Under the pieces are notes generated by a model. It was given only the letters and a program-made list of their open reading frames with translations, searched no databases and was not told the origin of the DNA. This document shows, one piece after another, positions 49,581-61,800 of a DNA stretch of 64,000 nucleotides. Position numbers and translations under genes: made by a program. The stretch is from Rhynochetos jubatus (Eukaryota; Chordata; Aves; Eurypygiformes; Rhynochetidae): contig CM050650.1 in the NCBI GenBank assembly GCA_027574665.1, positions 52,373,304-52,437,303 of the forward strand. Direction: 5' to 3'. How positions within the stretch are numbered: position 1 is the first letter of the stretch; each line of letters begins with the position of its first letter.

Positions 49581-51162
49581 TTCAATCTCCGGACGTGACT
49601 TCATTTCTCTACTTACTCAGAAGATCTTTCTAAACACTGGCAATACCTGCCATATAAATAAAGGTTGCAGTAAAATTATTTTGTAGCTATCAAGTTTGCT
49701 TTACCTGTGCCTTTTGTTCAGAGAGAAGTCTTATTTTTCTCTCAAAATGTTCTATAGTTCTTCGAATCCTAAGTTGTTGCTTTTTTAAAAATGTATTATT
49801 TTGTATAACAATTTCTAAACAATGCTAAAACATATTGAAATGTGTTCAGAGCTGCACATCACCAAGCAGATATGGTGTGGCACAACTTTCTTGCAGTGGT
49901 TCTTTGTGACCTGTGTTGAGCCTAGATGAACCTGGTTTTATCAGAAGGTGTGATTAATCACTAAAATAAACTACAACAGCAGATTTTCTGTTTTCTGAAG
50001 TCCTCAAAAGAAAACTGACAATATACATGGCATGGGAGTAGATGGTCTAATGGCCCTTCCTAATATTAAACCAAGTGGCAACATCTCTGCGATGACAGTC
50101 CTGATAATCCTTCGAAGTACCCTTAAACAGATAGCACTGTTTGATCTCCAAGATGACTTTTGTTTCACTGAGGAGATCTAGCAGCCAGCAAACTGTGACT
50201 TACATGCTGAGAAACCTACTGAGAAAATTCAAGTACAGACACATGGATTCTGTGTAATACCTGACCAAATTAAACACACAGCAGTGCTTGGGAAAGTGTA
50301 AGATTAATTCAGGCTCAGGGTACAAGTGGAGAAATTTCAGGTGAGTTTAAAAAGTCATTGGAACTAATGTTGTGAACAATTGATCTAAATTACCTTTAAT
50401 GATTTACTGTTAATCTACTGTAGCCAGAACCAATTTTTGCTGCAAAAGGTTATGGAATGAATAAGCTTTTTTGTTCTGTTTCTTTGCTGAAGGAAGATTT
50501 TCTCCAGGACAGGTAGAGACTTTTTTAGACCCCTCCTCTCCTTTTCCAGTCCATTCCTCAACAGGTTTAAAAATTCTGGATTTTGCTTTTTGCTAATGGA
50601 ACCTCTAGTGAGGATGGCTTCATAGCAATATGAAGCTCCAGACTATTAATTATGAGATCATTAACACAGGGATTCATGGTATGTCAACCACTTTAACAGA
50701 CTCCTTGCTGGATCCTGGGCAAATATCACTTCTCAGCTTCCTTCTCAAAAGACTGTAGGGAGAATTCCTACACAGCTCTAGCTGAACTTTCGTTTTGCAC
50801 TGTTGTCTGGGGTATTAGCGTTTGATCATGGATGTGCTATCAATAAAGGCAGAGGGAAGTTGTTGATGGAAAAGTTGACATCTGTTTATAACAAATACTA
50901 ATGATGTGTCCTAGATTAGCAGAAAGGCTTGACACATTGATGTTTAAGTCTTTTCTCATGAATGTTTCATCACTAGCAGTCAGAAGTCTTTGTACATCAA
51001 TAATTTTCTATTTGATCCCTCTGATTTTCTTCCAAATGAAGTCACACTCTCACTTGGACTACCACCTAAATGCCAGATGAGCAAAGCCATTAAGGCATAG
51101 CTGTGCTGCCTGTCACACTACTGGCTTTTAAGGCACCCAGGTTTTGCAGCAGAACTCAGGAA

Positions 51163-51868
51163 TACGGAGCAGCTCTGAGGAGAAGGACTTGGGGGTACTG
51201 GTGGATGAAAAGCTGAACATGAGCCATCAGTGTGCGCTGGCAGCCCAGAAAGCCAACTGTATCCTGGGCTGTATCAGAAGCATGTCTAGCAGGTCGAGGT
51301 AGGTGATTCTCCCCCTCTACTCTGTTCTTGTGAGACCCCACCTGGAGTACTGCATTCAGTCTGGAGCCCTCAACATAAGAATGATATCGACCGGTTGGAA
51401 CGAGTCCAGAGGAGGCCACGAAGATGCTCAGGGTGTTGAAGCACCTCTCCTATGGGGACAGGCTGAGACAACTGGTCTTCTTCAGCCTAGAGAAGAGAAG
51501 GTTTCAGGGAGACCTTATTGCAGCCTTCCAGTACCTGAAGGGTCCTACAAGGAAGATGGAGGGGGACTTTTTACAAGGGCTTGTAGTGACAGGACAAGGG
51601 GTAATGGGTTTAAATTGAAAGCGGGGAGATTTAGATTGGGTATCAGGAAGAAATTCTTCCCGGAGAGGGTGGTGAGGCACTGGGACAGGTTGCCCAGAGA
51701 AGCTGTGGATGCCCCATCCCTGGAATTGTTCAAGGCCAGGCTGGATGAGGCTTTGAGCAACCTGGTGTAGTGGAGGGTGTCCCTGCCCAGGGCAGGGGGG
51801 TTGGAACTGGATGATCTTTAAGGTCCCTTCCAACCCCAACCATTCTATGATGCTATGTTTCTGTGAAT
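51163..51868 (+). mobile_element. CR1 LINE, 3' 0.7 kb
   Basis: Starts at GGAGCAGCTCTGAGGAGAAG. It has the ORF2 tail open for 155 codons (51303-51770, with RHWDRLPREAVDAPSLELFK) and ends GGTCCCTTCCAACCCCAACC plus ATTCTATGATGCTATG. The long open frame suggests recent insertion. Confidence 0.95.
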
Positions 51869-52330
51869 ACGTGCCAGGTGAGTTGGTTCCTGCAGAGCTG
51901 GGTGGGCACACAGGGAAGGAGTACAGAGCAGCTGGAGTGGTGGAATGCAGCGGATACTCAAGGGCAGGTGCAGAAAGGGCACACGTGGCGGAAGCCTCGC
52001 TGGGCTGCTTGACTCACAAATGACTACGGATGTGAGCCTAGCATCCAGAGCTTAGTGTCTCTCATCCTAGAAGATGACAGCCTCTTTTTGGTGGTGATCA
52101 ATCACGTCACCTTTTTTCTTGTACTGCTAAACTATGTGTAGCAGTGCAGTGGGGGCTCACTGCTTCAGAAGGGAGGGTGGGACAGGAGCTGAGGTGACTG
52201 ATACCTGTAACACTGGCCCAGTCAGTGAGGTGACAGGGTTGTCCTCATGTAGCAGGGAATCATAGTTATGTTATAACACTCACCTGGAGTCACCCTCTGC
52301 ACTTCTCCGGACTGAGAACTTACCATTCAG
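51869..52330. other. Intergenic spacer between two CR1 pieces
   Basis: GC-moderate sequence with no recognised feature. Confidence 0.65.
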
Positions 52331-52458
52331 TGGTGAGGCAGGGGAACACGTTGCCCAGAGTTGCTCTAGTGGAGGGTGTCCCTGCCCATGGCAGGGGGGT
52401 TGGAACTAGATGATCTTTAAGGTCCCTTCCAACCTAAACCATCCTGTGATTCATAGTG
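52331..52458 (+). mobile_element. CR1 LINE, short 3' end with internal deletion
   Basis: GTGGTGAGGCAGGGGAACAC leads to TTGCCCAGAG, then jumps directly to CTCTAGTGGAGGGTGTCCCT. About 80 bases present in the 51 kb copy (the EAVDAPS region) are missing. It ends ACCATCCTGTGATTCATAG. Confidence 0.9.
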
Positions 52459-55400
52459 GACAAGACAGGACAAACAAGAGAGACCATGTCTCTGGCCCAG
52501 TGAAGCTCCTGACTGTCCATCATGCTCCAGCAAGTCACTGGTGAAATACACAGTGTATTGGGAGACTAGAGCTCCACCTGCTTTAAAAAAACTTCTGAGT
52601 TTTTTTGCTGACTTCAAAACTGTTCTCCTTTTCCCGTTGTGGCACCAATTCTGCAGCAGGGGAGAGGAACCTTTCTCCATGACACTCCTGTGTTGTTTTT
52701 CAATGCAGCTCATGCAGTTGAAGACCCAGTGAAGAACGGCATCTGGGTTGCTAACCAGATGCAAATGACACAGGGTGTATAACAAAAGAAGACGCTGAGG
52801 GGTGGCAAAGATTGAAGAAAACCGTAATGCCACCTGGAGTTAGATTTTTTCTGGTGATTTCACTTCAGATTTTTCAATTTAGCTCTAGAATCTTCAGATT
52901 AGTTGAACATCACAGTTTCCATTTTCTAGGAGGACACCTTTCAGGTCCTCAAAACTGACAGAAAGAAGACTGAGACCTCTAATGCCAAGGTGAAAGTCTT
53001 ATTTTCTTTGCCATAAAAATATATTTTTGAAATTATTTTTGGACACTTCATATGACCTTGTACAGGAAGGTAGGTGCAGTGAATTCAGAAGTGGCTTCTG
53101 AATATTCAAAGTGCCATTAATTACTTGTATGTCATGTACTTGTGTATGTAGAAGTCCAGCTGGTAAAACAGGAAACAATAAATGAGGAAGTGTTTAGCCT
53201 GAAGACTGAAACTCATCATGGGACTTAGTATATGAACCAAAGCAGCAGCAAATAGGTCAGCATACTTTCAACACAGTTTGGGCTTTGTAAGTCAAATTTA
53301 AAAGAAACTTTTCAAACAAGTGGGTATTTATAGCACATGGAACTTTAATTGTAAGCTCCTGTTGTCCCTGAGTGTGTTCTTTTTTTTCAGTATCATAGTG
53401 TTCTCATCTCACCCCCAGGTTCTCAAAAGGAATCTTATTTTTCAGATAGTATCGACTCTCAGGTAACTAAGCTGTCCTGTAGCTACAGGTCACCTTGTGG
53501 ATTTGTTAAGGATGAATCAATTAATTATATCTTTGGGGGAAAAACTGGCATAGAAATGAGGTAAGAGAGTAGACAGCTGTGGTGGTGAAAACTACACTGG
53601 ATAATTTTTTCTCTCTTCTCTGAAGAGAGAGGTACATGTTTTGTACGTCACTGAACATGGCCATTTGTACCAGCTCTTTGGGTGGGACATGCACCCTAGG
53701 GACTCTGCCCTGACCAGCCAGGCTACAATCCATCTCTATGGAGTCAGACACCCACTCTAACTCAGGCTTGAAAGACCAGAGCAGGACTTATCCTGCTATT
53801 CTTTGCCTCCTGGCTGCTACACCTGCAGGTAAGAAAATACCTTTCTGTGTGCCAGGCACCCAGTAGACAACCCAGCCTGTAGGGATGAAGATGCTGTCAT
53901 TCAGAGCAATGAAAAAACATAAGGAAAACCAGGGAGGATTTGAGGAGCCTGAAAGGAATGGACAATACATGGTGTGGGGGTGAATATGAGGGAAACAGGG
54001 AAGAAGTGTGATGACCCACTCAGGGATCGCCACTGCTACTTGGACTCAACAAGCCCTATGTGAAAAGTAGTGTACGATCATGTTTTCTTGGTTTATTATA
54101 CAAAGACCACTAGGCATCCCTGATTAGGATATTTATCGGTTCCTGAGGGCCTGATCAACTGACTATGAAAATCAAGCCCATTATTTACTGTGCCAGCAGA
54201 TGTAAATATAGGTACACATATTTTCTCACAAATAGCCCATGGGCCGATAATGACTCCGTCCAGCTGTCTTACACAGTATTTCCTTAATATAACTTAATAA
54301 TAGTACATTAGGGAACAACATGATCTTGTATAATTACAGACACTAGTAAGAAGCATACACTTGTGATTTTACCTTCCCTTCTGGGTCCTACCGGTACATG
54401 AACTGTTCCCAGAGTCTCTTTTAATTCAAAATGACCTACTTATCTATAGACAGCTTTAGCTGAAATGACTCAGAGAAAATGAGAATGGGTTTTATTGCTG
54501 ACAACTAATTTTTTCTGAAATTTCATGAACTTTAAAAAAAAGAAAATTTTCATATGAATCTGTACTTTTGGTCTTCTTCTAGAAAACAATTAAATGTTGA
54601 AAAAATTATGCTTCTGTATTATTCTAGATGCAGATGGAATGGAGACATGCAAGCAATCTTGATCATGAGTCTGTCCATATACTTTTTACAGGCAAAAATC
54701 ATCAGGGATAGGCTTTGGAGGTATTATATCCAAACAAATGAATGAAATAATGTATAGGTATTTTGAATCAAAAAGTAAAAATATTTCATTTCATGCAAGA
54801 TTCCTTCTAGAGAATGTTATGACTGTACATTAATTAAATAACTTTAACACAGTTATGACTGTATTTCCATACTTTTTATTCTTAAATAGTGTTTTCCAAT
54901 GGAAAGAAAAATAGTTAGCATTTTCTGGTTAATAATTTGTTGTGGGTGAAGCAATAGTCCTCATTTCAAAAAAAGAAGTTTATTTTTTGCTTCCTATTTT
55001 AGCTTTTGGTGACAAATATGTGTGATGCCTCAGGCCACCGCTGCTTGTGTGACAAGATGCCTCTGTCGCTTTGTCTGAGACACACCTGACTTCACTTTGG
55101 TGTTTCACAGGCCCCAAAAGCAATAGTGTTAATGAAAAAGAATAGTAAATGGAAAGGAATACCGATGATAGCTTACCTGTTTTAATGTATGGGTGGGAAA
55201 GCATAGGCAGCCTGGTCCTGATGACACCTGGACAAGTTTTACGCTGACATATTTTTTCCCTTCAGGGGTGTTTTTTCAATTAGTCTTAGGTCACTCAAAT
55301 CAGAGTGAGCCTTACTAATGGTGAGGGATGTCACACGGCAATTTAGATTTCTTATGCACTCCAGGAATTACCTCTGAATGTCTTCCCTGGGATCAGAAGT

Positions 55401-58310
55401 GGAGTAAAAAAAAAAGAAAATATGACATAAAATTTCAAAAGAGAGTATACAGTCTTATAGTGAGCCACAGTGAACAAATGTTACTGCAACAGCGTCCTCT
55501 ACATAGAGCACAGATTGCTCAGAATTTCAGCAATATAGATCTTGAATAGAAGTTAGATGGCTCAGGAGTGATCTTCTTTTTGGTAAGTGAGATCTTGCCA
55601 TTTTCTTCAAGGTCAGGACCCTACCAAGGGATGCAGTTTGTGCCAAGTCTACAGCACCCAGCTGGGGGGTCTTTCCACTGACTGCAGTAGGAATGCTTAA
55701 GGCTCTAGTTCTCAAACCAGTTTTGTCCGAATATGTAAAACTGTTCTCCCATACAAAATATTTTCCATTTAGAATATTCTACCACCATAGAGGCTGTGAT
55801 TCTGCCTGCTGTTATGTTTTTACAAAACTCATCTGTGGTACTGCAGAGCCAATATTTACTATGAAGTGGAAAAAGTTGTCGTGTAGGCTTTTGTGTTTTT
55901 CCAGTTGAAAACTTGTTAATATTTGTTACTAATCAGGTATAACTGAAAATATAAGGAACCCACTTGTACAGTGCCACAATTTTCAGCTAGTTACTTTTAC
56001 AATTGTAATTAGATTTTCTCCAGCATTTTAATTACTGAAGCCAAGGGAGCACCCGTGTTCCAAGAAAAAGTTGCACTAAAAGTTATGTTATTTGCACAAC
56101 TTATCCTCAGATTCTAAAACGCAATGGAAAAACGCATCCAGTCTATTTGATTCTGCTCAATATACAGGGTTCTGTCCCTCTAATTCATGTCTGGTATAGT
56201 AACAACTCCCTGCATTAATCAGAAATGGAAACTGCCTCAAAGAATTCAGAGCAAGAACTGGACTGACCCATCCAAAAGATGAAAGAGTGATACTGTGAAC
56301 CTGTTTATGAATAAGAATCCCTTTGTTACTGTCAGAAAGTTTTCTTTTGAAATAAATGATTTTTCTTTATCTGTGAGAACCTGAATTCAAATTATGCTTT
56401 TTCTACTCCAGTTCCCACCACTTAATTTTCAGTCTACTGCCTGACTCCATTTCATGGAAAACAGGAGTCTTTTGACTTTAGAACCATATCCAAAATGGGG
56501 GTAGTGACTCTTCCATCTGATTCAACCAGAGGCATTAAATATGTTTTATTTTGTAAAAGCAACAGTAAATGGGAACACCTGCCTTACAGTTCCCAGAGGA
56601 CTCTCTTCAAAATAACCCTTCCTAATAGCTGAGATGAGCTCAGAGAAGCCATTAGCATCCTTCCAAAATGACACCTTAAAGATTTCAAAGACCTTTGCAA
56701 AACTTTCTATTCTCTCTCTCCCTTGCTCATCCATTGGGATCTTAGCACAGTGTCCTCTCAGTGGGGGTCTGCCAGAGAGACAACTGTAAATGCTGTCCCC
56801 TTTCACAGCAGCTTAGGGTGCTCATACAGGTCCTCCATGGATGAACAGTGCTGTGCTGGTGGGCTTGCTGTTTCATGCCAGGTCCCATGCTATATACACA
56901 TTGGTGCATGCCTGTCTTCCACCCTTGTGTAAAGGAAGTACTTCTGTCCAGACCATGGACACAATATAGGTGCAACTTTTGCCAGGTTTGACTGTGCCCT
57001 GGCTGTTCTTGGTCCTCCCAAGTTGTCCATGCCTGGAAAAAGGAGCTGGTAATGACAGCCACAAGGGAACTATTTTAGGAGCAACAACTTCCAAGTCATT
57101 GTTGATCAGTACTCCCACTGCTATTTTCCTGTCTGCCTTCACCCACTCACTGCGTTGTGCTGATCAACTTTGAGAGGTAAGGGTTTCAGAGATTTTATTA
57201 GGGGAGTTTCAAGCCCTGTTCTGCCCACTGGACATGGGAAAAAGTAGTCTTCTACACATGTAGTCCATGTCTACGTCTGAGATGCTGCAAATAACCACCT
57301 TACTGAGTGTTAGGCAACAGCCACTGACACTTGTTCTGTGCCTCTTGTTCTCATGAAACATGTGGGATGTGCAAGATCTTCAGAGTGGCCCATTGTTCCA
57401 TCACCTATGCTGATGATTTATTGTCTAGGTATGTCCAGTGTGAACTGGAGGTTTCTGAAGATATGCATCTTGAGTGAAGTGCTCTGGTATTTAAGTCAAA
57501 AACTGTGTTGCAGCAATAGAGCATGCAGTGGTTTGCAAAGAGATAGAGTTATTGTTCTTACTTTAAATGTGGGAACTGAAGTGATTTTCTCATGGTCACC
57601 CAAAAGAAAAAGTGGAGAATAGGGTGCTTTTCTCTTGATCTTAAACTAGTACTTGTAACTAAATAACATGCTGCCTCCAAGTACTATGATTCTTTTTTTT
57701 CCTTTCCCCCCACATAAATACTTGCATACTCAAGGGCAGAATGTCACTGTTATATTTTAAACTCATTTGTTACTCTGTGTGTGGGCAGGTTGTGTGGATC
57801 TGGTCAGGATTCTTATAGAGTAAATTTCAGGAAGAGTCAATTTTTGTAGTTAAAAACCTCCTGTCAAGATCTGTTTTGACAAATCTTTCACAGGGAATGC
57901 TTAATAGCCAGATGGAATTTGACAAATCTAAACACAGATGTCCTGTAATTTAAAGGGGAACCTGGAACTCACAGTGAATCATAAAAACTACTTGGTTTTG
58001 CTCTTGTGCTTTTTCTGGCTTAATGAAAGTACAACAAAACATGTTTACTTCATTTATATACCAGACAAAAAAAAATTGTGACATCATCTTAATAGTCAGA
58101 ACATAATGTCCTTAATATACTCATTTGAAAAATCTTCTTTTACATACTGCTCATTGTTACCATGATGGAATTACCTGATCTCATTAATGTCTTGGGACAG
58201 TGAGCAGGAATACTGTGCGTTATGCTGCTTCTGTGGAAGTGCAGCGCTAGATTGTAGAGTGTTAGTAAAGACCCTACTTGGGAATATATACTATTTTAAG
58301 ATATCTTTTA
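52459..58310. other. Intergenic, no gene recognised
   Basis: Holds a 60 bp exon-like island at 52930-52989 and a cluster of overlapping minus-strand reading frames at 56546-57142, both discussed under findings. No repeat family was recognised. Confidence 0.65.
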
Positions 58311-58885
58311 GCATAGAATTATAGAATCATAAAATGGTTTGGGTTGGAAGGGACCTATAAAGGACATCTAGTCCAATAACCTCACAATGAACATGGACAT
58401 CTTCAACGTTGCTCAAAGACCCATCCAACCTGGCCTTGAATATTTCCAGGGACTGGGCATCCTCCAGTGTTTTTGCCTGCTGTGAAAGTATTTATTGGCC
58501 TTCCTTATGGATAGTCTGAACCTACTTTCTTTTAGTTTAAAACCGTTACCCTTGTCCTACTGCAACAGTTCCTACTAAAAAGTCTGTCCCCATCTTACTT
58601 ATAAGCCTCCTTTAAATATTTAAAGGGTGCAATAAGGTCTCCCCAGAGCCTTCTTTTCTCCTGGCTGAATAACCCCACTCTCCCAGCCTTTATTCATAGG
58701 AGAGGTGTTCCATCCCTCCTCTGGACTTGCTTCAGCAGATCCATGTCTATCCTGTGCTGAGGGCTCCAGTGCTGAATGCAGTACTCTGGGTGGGGTCTCA
58801 CCAGAGCAAAGGGGGTGAATTACCTCCCTCAACCTGCTGGTCATGCTTCTCTGGGTGCAACACAGGGTACAGTTCATGATTATGC
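58311..58885 (-). mobile_element. CR1 LINE, 3' 0.57 kb
   Basis: Reads on the + strand as tail ATAGAATTATAGAATCATAA, GGTTTGGGTTGGAAGGGACC, then CCATCCAACCTGGCCTTGAA, to GGTGGGGTCTCACCAGAGCA. This is the reverse complement of a CR1 3' end. Moderately diverged, with several stops in the ORF2 frame. Confidence 0.95.
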
Positions 58886-61800
58886 ATCTCTAAAAATGTT
58901 TTAAAGCCCACCAAGGTTTGATTTTTGCATATGGAATGATATAATGTCCAGCCATGGCTTCTTCTCCTGCTGCCTTCTTGCCTGGAACAATTATTTTTCT
59001 GTCTGCATGTTAACTCAGAGGAGATACTAGGCTGTTCTGAAGTTCCCTCCTGAGTGGTTTATACATTTATGCAATTCTATCTCCTTTCTTCCCTCCCCAC
59101 GCTTTTGCATGGTCTTGGGCTTTCAATTCTATATAATTTTTCATATTTTTCTTAAATTACAAAGCTTAAAATTGCCCACAGAAGTCACAAGTATAAGCTA
59201 TAGAGGCACAATTGTTGCTAAGGATAACAAATCTCCCACTGCTCAGGATGGATTTGAAATTTCTGTATTATCTAAGATTTGTATATTATCTAGGATTGTA
59301 AAAATTGAGCTAGAAATCTCATGAGACTTTTTCTCACTGTGTTTTATAGCACCTCTTCTGTTTCCATGTGGAAGTGATATGAGGACAATCTGGCCTGTTC
59401 TGGCTATATCAATTTCATTTTATTACCAAACCCTTCTTTTCCCAGAACTATGTATTTCTCAGCTTGTGTTTCGCTGGCTTCATTAGAGCTAGAATATTAC
59501 TCCCCATCTTTGAAGTGAACTCTAATTTTCACATAGATTTATTTATTCTTATTAACACCAGAGTTTACCCCTATTTTCACATTTATGTGCTAGAAGTCCT
59601 GGGTTCTGCAGCAGATATCAGTACTAGAGAAATGAGACTGAGAAACTGTACATTTGTGTCTCTATAAAAAATGGTTCTGTTTGCAAGTGAAAATATGCTC
59701 TGATTTGTTAATGGAGGGTATGTGAGCAGAAAGTTAAGCACAGAGCTCATCCTTAGAGCCTATAGAGGTAAATATGTAGCAGAAATTACTTAATTATTAC
59801 TTTCATGATGGATATAAAGCATACCTCTATTACAGTGCACTGGAAAACTTGGAAAAGATGACCTGTTGAGACATTTAAATTTGTTCTTACCTTATCAGAT
59901 CCGCTAGATTTTCCGCAAATCTAAGTCAGGGTACTTGACAGCTTGGAGAACAGCCTGTTTGGTAGACCTGTTCTTGAAGTATGGATGTTACGAGCTGTAA
60001 AGCTTTTTGCACAGTTGCTTTCCTGAAATGTTGCTTTGCTTATTTCTGAGGAAAAAAAAAAAAAGGCTTACTTAGGTGATAAGAGTTGAAAATAATTTCA
60101 ATAACTGAATGAAGTTCAGAAATTTCCCATGAATTAGAAACCTTTTGTTTCGATCAGTTCTGTCAGGCCAAGCTGTATGCATTTCTAGGCCAAAGCAAAG
60201 ATTTGTATTTTCAGTCTAGTAAGATGACCTGTCTGGAGGGTATATTATGAGTAACCAAAAGATATATTTTAAGTTCCCTTACTAACCTTATCAAGATTTT
60301 AATACACCATTTTGAAAAGACCTATGTTACTATCAAAAGGGTCTTAAATGTGTCTGTTTACTTAATTCTGAAAGAATGTCTTCAGAATACCTACCAAAAA
60401 TTAACTGAATGATTTTACAATTTATTTTGAAAGATAAGACTTATTAATGATATACATAAACCTTAAACAAAACATCTGATAAATATTTCATGTAAACTAC
60501 AGGTATATAAAATTTTAAGTCAATTATGTTGAACCATAATGTTGGTATTTTAGTTAATAAACAAAAAAGTCTCTGATAAGAAAATATGCAGACATATGGA
60601 TGTTAAATTACACACAGGAAAGACCTTATATTGTTCTCTAATGCAATGAGAACTGTAAGAATAATAAAATCTGTAAATGTGAAGGCCATAGAACTGGGGT
60701 TATTATTTTTTTATGTCTCTAGTGACTTTATAAAAATTTTAAATGGAAATCTATATTTCATATTCTTTGTGTGTGATAAGATAAAAAGCCATATATAACA
60801 ATTGATTTAAAAGGCAGAAGATTTTTATTTGCAAAGAATATTCACTATATGACAGTAACAGAAATTACAAGAAGTGTTCCTACATTTCAAGATGGAACAA
60901 AGAATTTTATTGCTTCAGTATCTCTGTAGTTTTGTCTCCCTTTTTCCTTAGAAAAAATTCAATAGAAGAATCATAAAAGCATTTCCTTTTTACATGTCTA
61001 TCTTACCAGATTAATTTAACTTTGTAAATTTATACAAAAGGAAAAAAGATTTAAAATTTTTAAAAATAAATGTCCTCAAAACAGTCTTCAATTGTACCTA
61101 GTTATGTAAATCTGGAATATTATAAGAAGATGAAGCTTCAAAATACAAAAAAAAATCACTTAATGCCACAAAAATATTTGAAAAAATATGCTGCAGAGGT
61201 GTAGAGAACTCTAAAAAAACTGAGTTTTTAAAATTACTGTAGATATCTGTTTTTGCTATTTTTTAGAAATGAAAACTATTGTTTTTTTCTAGCTCTTTCT
61301 CTGAAGCAAACTCCTTTTCTATGGCTTTACGTTAAGCCAACATAAAAGAATCAGCATCTCACGTCGTCGTCTGCATCATCTGCTTTCTGTATTACACATT
61401 TAAAAATAAGAAACAAAAAATGCAGATAAATTCAGGCTTGAACCTGATAGGAGTTTGGTCATTTGGCTTTTGAAGATAGGTTTTTATTGTATCCACAAGC
61501 GATTTTCAGTGCCCTGAGCTCCTATCCACATGGACAACTTTCTTTTCACTAACTATTTTTTCCCTTTACTAAGGCTGTTTTAGGAATACCTTACCAGTAG
61601 GGCCTCACTGTAAATAATTTAGATCTGAATCCATCAAAAAAAGTTGATTGTTCTCATTTGTATTGAATACCATGACCAGTATGACCATGCAATGACCTCC
61701 AGGGACATTGATATCTGATGGCAGTGGTTAGTGCTCAGAACTTGCTGCTTAAAAAAGAAAACTGGGGCTCTTAGAACTAGTGTCCTTCAGCCTAGTGTCT

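Larger units (their letters stand above)
39481..51162. other. Intergenic, 11.7 kb, no gene recognised
   Basis: The largest stretch without a recognised repeat. It contains the 13 bp palindrome at 39729-39757, a 7SL-like patch at 39951-40020, C/G-richer patches at 41980-42500, 44030-44260, 46310-46680 and 48010-48300, and a C-rich run at 49561-49580. Reading frames of up to 145 codons exist (minus strand 42910-43347) without known similarity. Confidence 0.65.

Noticed and set aside
52417..52833. 138-codon minus-strand frame
   Set aside because: Its end overlaps the antisense of a CR1 3' tail and nothing in it is recognised.
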